Shown: positions 25,853-34,596 of the stretch, one piece after another
Layout: each line of letters starts with the position of its first letter
How positions within the stretch are numbered: the first letter of the stretch is position 1
Source of the DNA: PXAP01 sp964421595
GTDB taxonomy: Bacteria > Bacteroidota > Bacteroidia > Bacteroidales > PUMT01
NCBI GenBank assembly: GCA_964421595.1
Contig: CAYQXY010000011.1
Location: forward strand, 54,038-118,037
DNA: 64,000 nucleotides
Reading direction: 5' to 3'
The notes under the pieces: model-generated
Databases searched by the model: none
Told to the model about the DNA's origin: nothing
What the model saw: only the letters and a program-made list of their open reading frames with translations
Translations under genes and position numbers: made by a program

Positions 25853-26980
25853 TTATGTTCCTGAAAATACCTGCCCCGGGCCGGTACCGGCATAATCGTC
25901 TATCCATTGCCCGTTACGGCAGTGGCCCGATAATTCATTAACTATAAACTCCCTTACTTTTTCGTATTGGCTTTGTGGATAAATAAGGTGTACGTTTGGT
26001 CCGGCATCGAGCGTAAACGCAATCGGAACCTGAGTTTCCAAACGGAAATTACGTACTTTTTCGATTATCTCCAGTGTATTGGGCTTCATGAGCAGGTATC
26101 CGTTTTCAGAGCTCATCATCAACGCATGAAGCGTAAGTGCCTCAGACTCTGTCAGCCTGATGAATTCATCTGTATCGCCTGACTTTAATACCTCTAGCAT
26201 ACGCACAACATTCCTGCGGGCCTGATCGTATCTGGTGGCCGACCATGGATTTGAATCCATCAGAGAATGGCCTTTGCTGCTGGATACTGACTTGGCAGAC
26301 ATATCGACGAGCAGAATGGCATTGCGCATATCCTTAAATGAATCGTGAACCATATCATTTACCGGAACGGCAAACTCATTTGCAGCATGAGGGACCTCAG
26401 GCACCGAACCCCACAGCACATATCCCGGATAAACTGATCTTGCCGCACTCCCCGATCCCAACCGGGCAGCATACGAAGCTTTTGTGAAAAAACTGCTCTC
26501 TTCAGATGGCGATCCGGTCAATGCCCTCTCCATGGAAGTAATACAAAGTGCAAGAGCCGAAAATGCAGAAGCAGATGAAGCAATTCCCGAGGAGTGCGGA
26601 AAACTGTTACGGCTGTTAATATGTATATTATAATCGGCAAGAAAAGGAAACAGGTCTTCAATATTACTGAGGTAGGTTTTTATCCTTTCGGCAAACCGGT
26701 CTTCCTGCTTTCCATCAAACCTGAATCCCTTAAGCTCTCCCCTGACATTACCCGAAGGAGAATAAAAGATGGTAGTCTCCGAAAAAGATCTGCTCAGAGA
26801 AATACTTACCGATGGATTTTCCGGTATCTGGCCGCTTCTTTTTCCCCAGTATTTAACCAGTGCAATATTTGACGGACTGCGCCAGGTAATTACCCGCTTT
26901 TGTTCAATTTTTAAGTTTGGTTTTGACATTAATGAAGATTTGCCGTTACTGATTTTGGCAGATGAAATGTTATTTACCAT
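25853..26980 (-). CDS. mvaD: Diphosphomevalonate decarboxylase
   Basis: 375 residues. The signature ITWRSPSNIALVKYWGKRSGQIPENPSVSISL lies near residues 31-62, followed by the ATP loop NSFPHSSGIASSASAFSALAL and the C-terminal DAGPNVHLIYP segment with the catalytic Asp. The enzyme converts mevalonate diphosphate to isopentenyl diphosphate, releasing CO2. Its start overlaps the preceding GHMP kinase stop by 11 nt. The N-terminal 17 residues before Met18 are poorly conserved; the true start could be 26929. Confidence 0.95.
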   Translation of the reverse strand: MVNNISSAKISNGKSSLMSKPNLKIEQKRVITWRSPSNIALVKYWGKRSGQIPENPSVSISLSRSFSETTIFYSPSGNVRGELKGFRFDGKQEDRFAERIKTYLSNIEDLFPFLADYNIHINSRNSFPHSSGIASSASAFSALALCITSMERALTGSPSEESSFFTKASYAARLGSGSAARSVYPGYVLWGSVPEVPHAANEFAVPVNDMVHDSFKDMRNAILLVDMSAKSVSSSKGHSLMDSNPWSATRYDQARRNVVRMLEVLKSGDTDEFIRLTESEALTLHALMMSSENGYLLMKPNTLEIIEKVRNFRLETQVPIAFTLDAGPNVHLIYPQSQYEKVREFIVNELSGHCRNGQWIDDYAGTGPGQVFSGT

Positions 26981-27995
26981 TGGAGGACCTGATTAATTTA
27001 TCATAGGGAAAAACAACTTCAATCCCTTTTTGTTTAAGTAACTGCATTAATTCATCAACATCACCTTCCCAAACAATTAAAATAAAATCTCCTCCCCACG
27101 CACCAAGTGCTTTCACATACCCGGGAAACCCCCTGAATCGGGACAATGACAGTGGTTCCTCACCCAGTATTCTGGAAATGATCTCATCATGTTCCCTTAA
27201 TAGACGAATAAAACTTCCGGTATCGGAAGTGTTTAAAATTTCACGGCTTATACCTGAGATTTTAAGAATATCTCCGTCTTTTATAGTGGACTTGTCATTA
27301 AACCTCTCAACTGAAGTGGCAGAATTCTGTTTTCGGCCGGACCAGGCAAAAAACAGTTTATTTTTAAAATGCGGATTAAAGTCAACCTCTCTGTAAACAG
27401 GGATAGGGAAGCATTCAGGATTATGCGGACTTCCATAGGCAGACTTATAAATATCTGTTTTATAATTTAATCTGTACAAAACAGGAGAACTGGACCTTGC
27501 GCAGGCGACATCATAGCCGGAACCTTTCGAAACCTTAAAATGAAGTATAAAGGGATTAACACCAAACATAAAAGCCACATTTGAAATCAGAGATGAACTA
27601 CTTCCAAGTCCCCACTCCATATCAAAATCGACCGAGCTGACAGCCTTCCCATAAACTGGCGGGTTGGCCGATATCTCAGCGGCACTTACAAGAATTTTGC
27701 GCAGGAATTCTGCCCTTTCCCGATCACTCGAAGAAACAATATTATAAGCATCACCCCGAAATACAGCATTAAACCACTCCTCCCCTTTTACCCGGGTTAC
27801 CCATTCAAGAAATGATCCCTGTCCGGTACTTCTCCAGCTTAACTCCTGTCCCGGTTTAACCGGAAGAGCAAGTCCCTCAGCCCCTTTCATTATCAGATAT
27901 TCCCCGGTAAGCAAAAGCTTACCCCATGATCTGAAAGAGCCTGAGCTGTTTTGCCGGGCATCTTGCAAGTTTTCCTTCAAAATGGATTTATTCAT
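26970..27995 (-). CDS. GYDIA-family GHMP kinase, probable phosphomevalonate kinase
   Basis: 341 residues. RSWGKLLLTGEYLIMKGAEGLALPV is the first GHMP motif, WGLGSSSSLISNVAFMFG the ATP-binding loop, and SGYDVACARSSSPVLYRL gives the family signature. The C-terminal ALGAWGGDFILIVW matches motif 3. This group lies next to mevalonate-pathway genes across Bacteroidota and is the best candidate for phosphomevalonate kinase because one kinase step remains to be filled between the other two enzymes here; that step assignment is inferred. Confidence 0.85.
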   Translation of the reverse strand: MNKSILKENLQDARQNSSGSFRSWGKLLLTGEYLIMKGAEGLALPVKPGQELSWRSTGQGSFLEWVTRVKGEEWFNAVFRGDAYNIVSSSDRERAEFLRKILVSAAEISANPPVYGKAVSSVDFDMEWGLGSSSSLISNVAFMFGVNPFILHFKVSKGSGYDVACARSSSPVLYRLNYKTDIYKSAYGSPHNPECFPIPVYREVDFNPHFKNKLFFAWSGRKQNSATSVERFNDKSTIKDGDILKISGISREILNTSDTGSFIRLLREHDEIISRILGEEPLSLSRFRGFPGYVKALGAWGGDFILIVWEGDVDELMQLLKQKGIEVVFPYDKLIRSSNGK

Positions 27996-28100
27996 GTTTT
28001 GTAGTTATACATCCGAATAAAGTGTTATCATTATAATCAAGTATATCTCCTGTTCGAGCTGCTGCCACCGATGGATCACCCATGCACACGGGTGACTCAT

Positions 28101-29435
28101 CTAAAAAGACTTCTTTTTCCTTAATTCTGCAAGAAATGCCTTTACCGAAGCATAACCAACCTTCCTTTCATTGAAATATTCAGCCGCGGAAACCCGTTCA
28201 TCTTCATCTGCTCCCAACCGGTTCAGGATATTTGAAAGATGCATCTTCATATGTCCCGCCTGGATCCCCCCTGCAATCAACGAGCGTATTGCAGCAAAAT
28301 TAGCCGCCAGTCCCCCGGCAGCAATTATACCCATCAACTCGGAAGCATCAGGATTTCCCAGTATCTCCAGTGAACGCTTTGCCATAGGATGCAAGCTGGT
28401 CAGTCCGCCTACCGTCCCTACAGGCAATGGCAGAGTAAGTCTCAGTGACAACCTCCCGTCTTCTTCTCCCGCAACTGACAATGACCGATAAACCCCATCC
28501 CGTGAAGCCCATGCATGACCTGCTGCTTCCACGGCACGGAAGTCATTACCAGTGGCAATCATTACAGCATCTATACCATTAAATATTCCCTTGTTATGGG
28601 TTGTGGCCCGGTACTTATCGACCCCGGCAATTTTCACTGCCCGGGTAAATTTCCAAATAAATTTTTCTGATGGCAATCCATCAACAAAATCACCAAGCTC
28701 TTCCTGGCTGCATGATACACTGGCGGTAACAAGGCACCTGTCCGTATAATTCGACAGGATCGACATTATGATCTCCACATTCTTCTCATCACTGCCAAAC
28801 CGGTCATCATGACTGATAAAATCCTCCAGAGTTACTGCAAACTGCTCAAGGCAGGAATTAATAAAATTTGCACCCATCGAATCGCGTGTATCAAAATCGG
28901 CGCTCAGCTGATAATACCCGTCAATATGTTCTCTCTTGTCCACCAGATCAATATTCACTATCCCCCCTCCTCTGTTAACCATTGAAGCAGTAATTTCAGA
29001 AGTGTCTTTGATTAACCTCTCCTTTAAATCCGGGAAAGCGTCAATCATCTTATCGTGGCTACCATTCCATATAAAGTGAACCTGGCCATTCTTGATCATT
29101 TCAGAAATCTCTGTCCTGAATCCTCCCTTTGTGGACCAGAATTTTGCACTTTTGGCCATAGCTGCAACTACTGAACTCTCTTCAGTCACCAGGGGAAGAA
29201 TATAATTTTTACCATTTATCAGAAAATTGGGAGCAACGCTATAAGGCAGATAATAATTGGTAATTGTATTTTCACTTATTTCGTCATGAAGTTTCTGGAC
29301 TTTCTGATCATGGTGCCTGTAAGATTCCATCTCGGCAATAGCCTTCTCCTTCTCTATATGGCCAGCAAAAAGCAGTCTTAATTTTTCCCTTCTGTCAAGC
29401 TTTGAGAATCCTGTAACAATATTATTCCGGTCCAT
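28101..29435 (-). CDS. Hydroxymethylglutaryl-CoA reductase (class II type)
   Basis: 444 residues, class II length, without membrane segments. The expected catalytic residues are visible: Glu85 in PLVTEESSV, Lys282 in THNKGIFNG, Asp298 in TGNDFRA and His395 in QAGHMKMH. VGTVGGLTSLHPMAKRSLEILG and AANFAAIRSLIAGG are family stretches. It reduces HMG-CoA to mevalonate in the synthetic direction when linked to downstream kinases. It is the first gene of the operon, 105 nt ahead of the GYDIA kinase, and divergent from etfB. HMG-CoA synthase and thiolase are not in the window. Confidence 0.95.
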   Translation of the reverse strand: MDRNNIVTGFSKLDRREKLRLLFAGHIEKEKAIAEMESYRHHDQKVQKLHDEISENTITNYYLPYSVAPNFLINGKNYILPLVTEESSVVAAMAKSAKFWSTKGGFRTEISEMIKNGQVHFIWNGSHDKMIDAFPDLKERLIKDTSEITASMVNRGGGIVNIDLVDKREHIDGYYQLSADFDTRDSMGANFINSCLEQFAVTLEDFISHDDRFGSDEKNVEIIMSILSNYTDRCLVTASVSCSQEELGDFVDGLPSEKFIWKFTRAVKIAGVDKYRATTHNKGIFNGIDAVMIATGNDFRAVEAAGHAWASRDGVYRSLSVAGEEDGRLSLRLTLPLPVGTVGGLTSLHPMAKRSLEILGNPDASELMGIIAAGGLAANFAAIRSLIAGGIQAGHMKMHLSNILNRLGADEDERVSAAEYFNERKVGYASVKAFLAELRKKKSF

Positions 29436-29465
29436 TCAGTTACTTTGTTTATACTAATATGCTTA

Positions 29466-29478
29466 TTTGTTTAACAAA
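29466..29478. promoter_or_regulatory. Short palindrome in the divergent HMG-CoA reductase/etfB intergenic region
   Basis: TTTGTT (29466-29471) and AACAAA (29473-29478) form a perfect inverted repeat around one base, in the 98-nt gap between two divergent starts. AT-rich DNA produces such palindromes easily; a regulator site is only a suggestion. Confidence 0.2.
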
Positions 29479-29533
29479 CAATAAACATTTAAAAACAAAA
29501 ACTGTTTATTGAGTTAATAAAAAACTTGAATTT

Positions 29534-30283
29534 ATGAAGTTACTTGTATGTATAAGTCATGTTCCCGACACTGAAACCAGGATAAAGATCATTCGTGACG
29601 GACAGGAGTTTGATATGTCGGGTATAAACTGGATCATAAATCCATGGGATGAACTCGGACTGACTCGTGCTGTTGAACTAAGGAAAGAACATGCCGGACT
29701 TATTGAATCTTTGACTGTTGTCACCGTTGGCAATGCAGACACTGAACCTACCCTGAGAAAAGCCCTGGCGATGGGTGCTGACAGGGCAATACGCATTGAT
29801 GCAACCCCTCCTGATGCCTGGTTTGTTGCCTCACAAATAGCAGAAGTAATTAACAGGGAGTATTTTGATATAGTGCTGACAGGTAAGGAATCGAGCGATT
29901 TTAACGGCCATGCTGTCGGGGGAATGCTTTCTGAACTTACCGGATATGCCTGTCTGCCCAATATCTCTGCGATAGATATAAAGGGAAATATGATAATAGT
30001 TCAAAGAGAGGTTGAAGGAGGCACTGAAAAACTGGAAGCCGAAGTGCCCTTTATAGCTGTTATACAAAAAGGAGTTGCAGCTTCACCCGGCATTCCCACA
30101 ATGCGGGGAATAAGTGAAGCACGCAAAAAGCCTGTGGAAGTTGTGCAGGCGATTGAGGCCGGAAACTTTATTGAATACGGCGATTATGAATTACCTGCCT
30201 CAAAGGGGGGATGCCGGATCATTACAGATCCTGAATTTGGAGAGCTGGTCAAAAGATTACATGCTGAGTCGTGGATTGCATAA
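29534..30283 (+). CDS. etfB: Electron transfer flavoprotein subunit beta
   Basis: 249 residues. MKLLVCISHVPDTETRIKI, INPWDELGLTRAVEL, TVGNADTEPTLRKALAMGADRAIRID and the ILTGKESSDFNGHAVGGMLSELTG segment match ETF beta, with the AMP-binding Asp/Gly pattern. With ETF alpha it forms a heterodimer that moves electrons from acyl-CoA or other dehydrogenases to the quinone pool in the cytosol/inner-membrane face. It is followed by etfA after 119 nt. Confidence 0.95.
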   Translation: MKLLVCISHVPDTETRIKIIRDGQEFDMSGINWIINPWDELGLTRAVELRKEHAGLIESLTVVTVGNADTEPTLRKALAMGADRAIRIDATPPDAWFVASQIAEVINREYFDIVLTGKESSDFNGHAVGGMLSELTGYACLPNISAIDIKGNMIIVQREVEGGTEKLEAEVPFIAVIQKGVAASPGIPTMRGISEARKKPVEVVQAIEAGNFIEYGDYELPASKGGCRIITDPEFGELVKRLHAESWIA

Positions 30284-30402
30284 AAGGACCGGACATTCAT
30301 CCTTTTGGATAAACTATCGCGAGCCTTGACCTTCCACGAAAGTGGGGAATTTTACAAAAAAAAATATTGCTTAAAACAGGTTTGTAAACACAAATTATTC
30401 TA

Positions 30403-31404
30403 ATGCATATTCTGGTATATATTGAAATACATTCAGGGAAGGTGAGGAAGAGCGGACTGGAACTTTTGTCCTATGCGACTGCATTGAAGAATATCAGGGG
30501 TGGCAGCATAACAGTACTTACCACTCAGGGAGGCAGCCGGGAGGAGATGGAATGCCTTTCAAGACACGGAGCAGAAAAAATTCTTACTATTCCCGGGGCA
30601 GGCTATCCGGCAGCCGACATCTCAATACAGGGAGAAATAATAAGGCAGGCAGCAGAACATGTGAACGCTGAGCTTGTCTTGTTTGCGGGCAGTTCATCGG
30701 GCAATTACCTGGCCTCAGTTGTATCTGCCAAGCTTAAGGCCGGGATGGTACCCGGCATCTATTCCCTGCCGAAAAGTCTTGAACCCTTCGTGATTTACAA
30801 GAAGGTTTTTTCCGGCAAGGCTGTAGCCTCTGTAACTATAAAAACCGCAAGGAAGGTACTGATCCTTTTGCCGAATACATTTGAAATAAAAGAATTGCCG
30901 GTGCCTGTCAGCATAGAAGATTTTAACCCTTTGCAATCAGAACCGGCCGCAACAGGCATTCCCGGTATCCGAATTGTCGATACCGTAAAGACCAATGATC
31001 AGATCAGGTTGTCGGAAGCCGGAATAGTAGTATCGGGAGGAAGAGGTATAAAAAGCAGGGAAAACTGGAAATATGTCGACGAGCTGGCTAAACTGCTGGG
31101 CGGGGCAACTGCCTGCTCCAGGCCTGCCTTTGATGAAGGCTGGTGTCCTCACGACGGCTATGTCGGTCAAACAGGCAAGGTAATATCACCAAATATCTAT
31201 TTTGCCCTTGGAATATCCGGTGCGGTTCAGCATCTGGCAGGAATAAGTTCATCGAAGCTTATAATTGCAATTAACAAAGACCCGGAAGCCCCTATATTCA
31301 AGTCGGCCGACTACGGCATAGTAGGTGACATTAAAGAAGTCATACCTCGTCTTATCGAGGCGGTAAAAAATTACGAGGCAGGTAACCATATACAAAAAAA
31401 TTAA
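30403..31404 (+). CDS. etfA: Electron transfer flavoprotein subunit alpha
   Basis: 333 residues. The N-terminal half is an adenosine-family fold with weak similarity to beta. The C-terminal half has the FAD-binding set IVVSGGRGIKSRENW, LGGATACSRPAFDEGWCPHDGYVGQTGKVISP, YFALGISGAVQHLAGISSSKLIIAINKDPEAPIF and ADYGIVGD. Partner of the upstream beta subunit. No dehydrogenase, bifurcating partner or quinone oxidoreductase is next to it, so its electron donor is encoded elsewhere. Confidence 0.96.
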   Translation: MHILVYIEIHSGKVRKSGLELLSYATALKNIRGGSITVLTTQGGSREEMECLSRHGAEKILTIPGAGYPAADISIQGEIIRQAAEHVNAELVLFAGSSSGNYLASVVSAKLKAGMVPGIYSLPKSLEPFVIYKKVFSGKAVASVTIKTARKVLILLPNTFEIKELPVPVSIEDFNPLQSEPAATGIPGIRIVDTVKTNDQIRLSEAGIVVSGGRGIKSRENWKYVDELAKLLGGATACSRPAFDEGWCPHDGYVGQTGKVISPNIYFALGISGAVQHLAGISSSKLIIAINKDPEAPIFKSADYGIVGDIKEVIPRLIEAVKNYEAGNHIQKN

Positions 31405-31490
31405 AATTTCTTAACCAGTATTATCAGTGCTTTGGAACTCAAGCCAATCAGATTTAACATTAGTCACTTATCGTTTTAATCAATTATACC

Positions 31491-31498
31491 TATATTTG
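31491..31498 (+). promoter_or_regulatory. -7 promoter element upstream of the alpha/beta hydrolase
   Basis: TATATTTG is an exact TAnnTTTG match, 23 nt before the ATG at 31522. No clear TTTG sits at the usual upstream distance. Confidence 0.3.
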
Positions 31499-31521
31499 CC
31501 CTCCAATTACGTTTAAAAGAT

Positions 31522-32310
31522 ATGATAGAACATTTGGAGATCGGCAGTCATAATCTTGCCTATCAGTGGATTAACAACGAATCATATAATCCGGCAAAGC
31601 CCGTAATTGTTTTTCTTCATGAAGGACTCGGATGCATGCAGATGTGGAAGGATTTTCCGGTCAGACTGTGCAGTATGACGGGGTGCAGGGGATTAATGTA
31701 TGACCGTTACGGATATGGCGAGTCAGCCAGAATTGAACAGCCACGGGAGAATGATTTCCTCTATCATGAGGCTGCCGTAATCCTTCCCGAGTTACTGGCT
31801 AAACTGAATATAACAGAACCAGCATATTTTTTCGGCCACAGCGATGGCGGAACCATATCACTCATTTATGCTGCACTCCACCCTTCCAAAGCAGCAGCTA
31901 TAGTAGCCGAAGCATCACATATCTTTATTGAGCCGGTAACCCTGAGGGGTATAAAACAGGCAATCAATGCCTATAAAAATGACTGCCTGAAAGAGAAGCT
32001 TGAAAAGTACCATGGAGATAAAACAGACTCCATGTTTTATAGCTGGGCCAATGTATGGACCTCTGAAGAAACAGCCGGATGGAGTATCGAACTTATCCTT
32101 CCCGAAATAACATCACCGGTACTTGCAATCCAGGGAGAAGATGATAATTATGGAACACAGCTTCAGACAGAGATAATCTCGACGACAATAAACGGACCGG
32201 GAAAAGTCCTTCATATACCCGAATGCGGACATATTCCGCATCATGAGAAGAGGGATATTGTTCTGGACAATACTGCAGGCTTTTTCCAGTCACAATTTGC
32301 ACTGGTTTAG
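31522..32310 (+). CDS. Alpha/beta hydrolase
   Basis: 262 residues. IVFLHEGLGCMQMW is the oxyanion-loop strand, FGHSDGGTISLIYA the nucleophile elbow with Ser107, and IQGEDDNYGT and PECGHIPHHEK supply the acid and His. A cap region lies between. Hydrolase of unknown substrate. It is 7 nt upstream of the IMPACT gene and likely co-transcribed. Confidence 0.88.
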   Translation: MIEHLEIGSHNLAYQWINNESYNPAKPVIVFLHEGLGCMQMWKDFPVRLCSMTGCRGLMYDRYGYGESARIEQPRENDFLYHEAAVILPELLAKLNITEPAYFFGHSDGGTISLIYAALHPSKAAAIVAEASHIFIEPVTLRGIKQAINAYKNDCLKEKLEKYHGDKTDSMFYSWANVWTSEETAGWSIELILPEITSPVLAIQGEDDNYGTQLQTEIISTTINGPGKVLHIPECGHIPHHEKRDIVLDNTAGFFQSQFALV

Positions 32311-32317
32311 CACCAGG

Positions 32318-32932
32318 ATGGAACAGGATACTTACAAGACAATAAAACAAAACACACAAGGTCTTTTCAGGGACAGGGGAAGTAAATTCCTCTCATTTGC
32401 ATTTCCCCTCAGCGACGAGGATGATATAAAACAGATCCTTGAAAATCTCCGAAAGGATTATCATGATGCCCGTCACCATTGTTATGCATGGATACTTGGT
32501 GCAAACAAAGAGAACTTCAGGGCAAATGACGACGGTGAACCTTCAGGTACAGGCGGCAGGCCAGTGCTTGGTCAGATACAAAAAAACGAACTTACCGATA
32601 TACTGATTGTTGTAATCAGGTACTTTGGCGGAATATTACTGGGAACAGGTGGATTGATTAATGCCTACCGCTCTGCTGCAGCCGATGCTATCGAACAGGC
32701 AGAGATAGTAACAAGGACTGTAGATGACCTGTTTGAAATAAGATTTCCCTATTCTGCCATGAATGACGTTATGAAAACAGTGAAAGAGGAAGAGGCAGAG
32801 CAGATTGAGCAGGATTTTGACATCGAATGCAGATTAATGGTAAGGTTGCCGCGCAACAGGTCGGAAAGGTTCACGGGAAGATTATCGATGATAGATACTA
32901 TCAACATTAAGAAGTTATCAATAAATTGTTAA
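32318..32932 (+). CDS. IMPACT/YigZ family protein
   Basis: 204 residues from the ATG at 32318, chosen because it begins the family N-terminus (MEQDTYKTIKQNTQGLFRDRGSKF) and avoids overlap with the hydrolase; an upstream ATG at 32243 lies inside it. DARHHCYAWILG, DDGEPSGTGGRPVLGQI, VIRYFGGILLGTGGLINAYRSAA are the UPF0029/IMPACT core, and the last 60 residues are the DUF1949-like domain. Cytosolic; linked to translation regulation in relatives, role here unknown. Confidence 0.92.
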   Translation: MEQDTYKTIKQNTQGLFRDRGSKFLSFAFPLSDEDDIKQILENLRKDYHDARHHCYAWILGANKENFRANDDGEPSGTGGRPVLGQIQKNELTDILIVVIRYFGGILLGTGGLINAYRSAAADAIEQAEIVTRTVDDLFEIRFPYSAMNDVMKTVKEEEAEQIEQDFDIECRLMVRLPRNRSERFTGRLSMIDTINIKKLSINC

Positions 32933-32941
32933 CACTTATTT

Positions 32942-32969
32942 TTTGCGTCCATAAACTTGCTTACTTTTA
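32942..32969 (+). promoter_or_regulatory. Possible pyrB promoter
   Basis: TTTG at 32942-32945 and TACTTTTA at 32962-32969 with a 16-nt spacer, somewhat short, 27 nt before the GTG start of pyrB. Confidence 0.25.
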
Positions 32970-32996
32970 TAAGCACTACACCCAAAATCTAAATAC

Positions 32997-33908
32997 GTGA
33001 AAAACAGAAGCCTCATTTCAATTAATGATTACACCAGGGAAGAGATCCTGCGCGTACTTGACCTTACAGCTGAATTTGAACTCAACCCTACCCAGCAAAT
33101 TCTTGATGGCAAAGTGGTAGCCACCCTGTTTTTTGAGCCCTCAACCCGTACCCGTCTCAGTTTCGAGAGTGCAGTCAATCGTATCGGAGGAAGAATAATA
33201 GGGTTCTCAGACTCTTCATCGTCAAGTGCAACAAAAGGAGAAACACTAAAAGACACCATTAAAACGGTAAGTAATTACAGCGACCTTATTGTTATGCGAC
33301 ATCCTATTGAAGGCAGTGCCAGGTATGCAAGTGAAGTGGCGATGGTACCTGTGATCAATGCCGGCGACGGGGCCAACCAGCACCCAACCCAGACACTGCT
33401 GGACCTCTATTCAATCAGGAAAACGCAGGGTACCCTTGAGAACCTCAACCTCTTTATTGTAGGCGACCTGAAGTACGGCCGTACCGTTCATTCCCTGGTC
33501 ATGGCCATGGCTCATTTTAATGCCACATACTACTTTATCTCCCCCCGTGAATTAAGGATTCCGCATGAATACAAATTATTTCTTAATCAGCACGGTCTGA
33601 ATTACTATGAATATACCGATTTCAAGGATATAGTTTCGGAAGCGGATATAATGTATATCACCAGGGTACAGAAGGAACGATTCTCTGACCCGATTGAATA
33701 TGAGAAAACCAAAAATGCTTATGTTTTAAGGAACAGCATGATTCAGAATACAAAAAGCACGATGAAAATCCTTCACCCGCTCCCCAGGGTAAATGAGATC
33801 AATACAGATGTTGATGATAATGAAAAGGCTTATTATTTTCAACAGGCACTCAACGGGGTATATACAAGGCAGGCAATCATCTCATTAATTCTCGGATTTA
33901 AAAACTGA
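32997..33908 (+). CDS. pyrB: Aspartate carbamoyltransferase catalytic subunit
   Basis: 303 residues, starting at GTG 32997 because no ATG precedes the conserved N-terminus (MKNRSLISINDYTREEILRVL). FFEPSTRTRLSFESAVNRIGG holds the carbamoyl-phosphate loop (STRTR at 49-53); DGANQHPTQTLLDLYSI and HPLPRVNEI are further active-site segments. It makes N-carbamoyl-aspartate, the committed step in pyrimidine synthesis. Followed after 7 nt by the regulatory subunit gene, so the holoenzyme is the PyrB-PyrI type. Confidence 0.97.
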   Translation: MKNRSLISINDYTREEILRVLDLTAEFELNPTQQILDGKVVATLFFEPSTRTRLSFESAVNRIGGRIIGFSDSSSSSATKGETLKDTIKTVSNYSDLIVMRHPIEGSARYASEVAMVPVINAGDGANQHPTQTLLDLYSIRKTQGTLENLNLFIVGDLKYGRTVHSLVMAMAHFNATYYFISPRELRIPHEYKLFLNQHGLNYYEYTDFKDIVSEADIMYITRVQKERFSDPIEYEKTKNAYVLRNSMIQNTKSTMKILHPLPRVNEINTDVDDNEKAYYFQQALNGVYTRQAIISLILGFKN

Positions 33909-33915
33909 TCATACC

Positions 33916-34377
33916 ATGGCAAAAGACATTAAGCAACTAAAAGTAAGCGCCATCAGGAATGGCACAGTGATAGATCATATTCCTGCAAACAACCTTTTCA
34001 AGGTAATCAACATTCTCAGCCTTGACCATATAGATAACCAGATTACTTTCGGAACCAATCTTGAAAGTAAAAGACTTGGCAGCAAGGCAATTATCAAAAT
34101 ATCAGACAAGTTCTTCATAGATGAGGAAATAAACAGGATCGCCCTGGCAGCCCCCCAGGCAAAGCTTAACATTATCAGGGAGTATAAGGTTGAGGAAAAA
34201 AAGGAAGTTATAGTGCCGGATGAATTTTCCGGGATTGTCAAATGCGTAAACCCCAAATGCATTACAAACAATGACCAGGTGAAGCCCAAGTTCAGGGTAA
34301 TATCAAAAAGTGATGTCTCTCTGAAATGCCACTACTGTGAGAAGATTACTGATCAGGAGCACATGGTGTTTATATAA
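33916..34377 (+). CDS. pyrI: Aspartate carbamoyltransferase regulatory subunit
   Basis: 153 residues, the usual PyrI length. The N-terminal nucleotide-binding domain starts KQLKVSAIRNGTVIDHIPA; the C-terminal zinc domain has Cys110, Cys115, Cys138 and Cys141 (CVNPKC and CHYC), which hold the zinc and contact PyrB. It allows allosteric control by CTP and ATP. A decayed copy of its 3' end follows directly. Confidence 0.97.
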   Translation: MAKDIKQLKVSAIRNGTVIDHIPANNLFKVINILSLDHIDNQITFGTNLESKRLGSKAIIKISDKFFIDEEINRIALAAPQAKLNIIREYKVEEKKEVIVPDEFSGIVKCVNPKCITNNDQVKPKFRVISKSDVSLKCHYCEKITDQEHMVFI

Positions 34378-34385
34378 TAAAAGCC

Positions 34386-34495
34386 TGCGTTAACATCCTG
34401 TATTGCAAATGTGATTTGTTTAAAATGCTGTCTCCCTGAAATGTCACTCCTGTAAAAAAAAATTACTGGTCAGGTGCACGTAGTGTTTATTTATA
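34386..34495 (+). pseudogene. Decayed duplicate of the pyrI 3' end
   Basis: Starting at 34386 the sequence TGCGTTAAC aligns with TGCGTAAAC at 34243 in pyrI; after a deletion of about 30 nt, 34426-34495 aligns with 34311-34376. In translation a VSLKCHSCKK segment mirrors VSLKCHYCEK, then a one-base shift in an A-run gives ITGQVHVVFI for ITDQEHMVFI. Two zinc-type Cys codons remain. No start codon or upstream domain, so it is not a functional gene. The duplicate is offset by roughly 115-145 nt and probably came from a local tandem duplication. Confidence 0.75.
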
Positions 34496-34596
34496 TCCTG
34501 AGCTGTGAATCCCATCCGGCAAATAATAATTCCTGATGAGTTAAGTAGTTGGAAGATTATAAAGGTATCTGAAAATATTGAATCAGATTCAAAGTT

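Noticed and set aside
28070..28100. TCACCC/GGGTGA hairpin after the HMG-CoA reductase gene as a terminator
   Set aside because: No T-run follows on the minus strand and the operon appears to continue into the GYDIA kinase.
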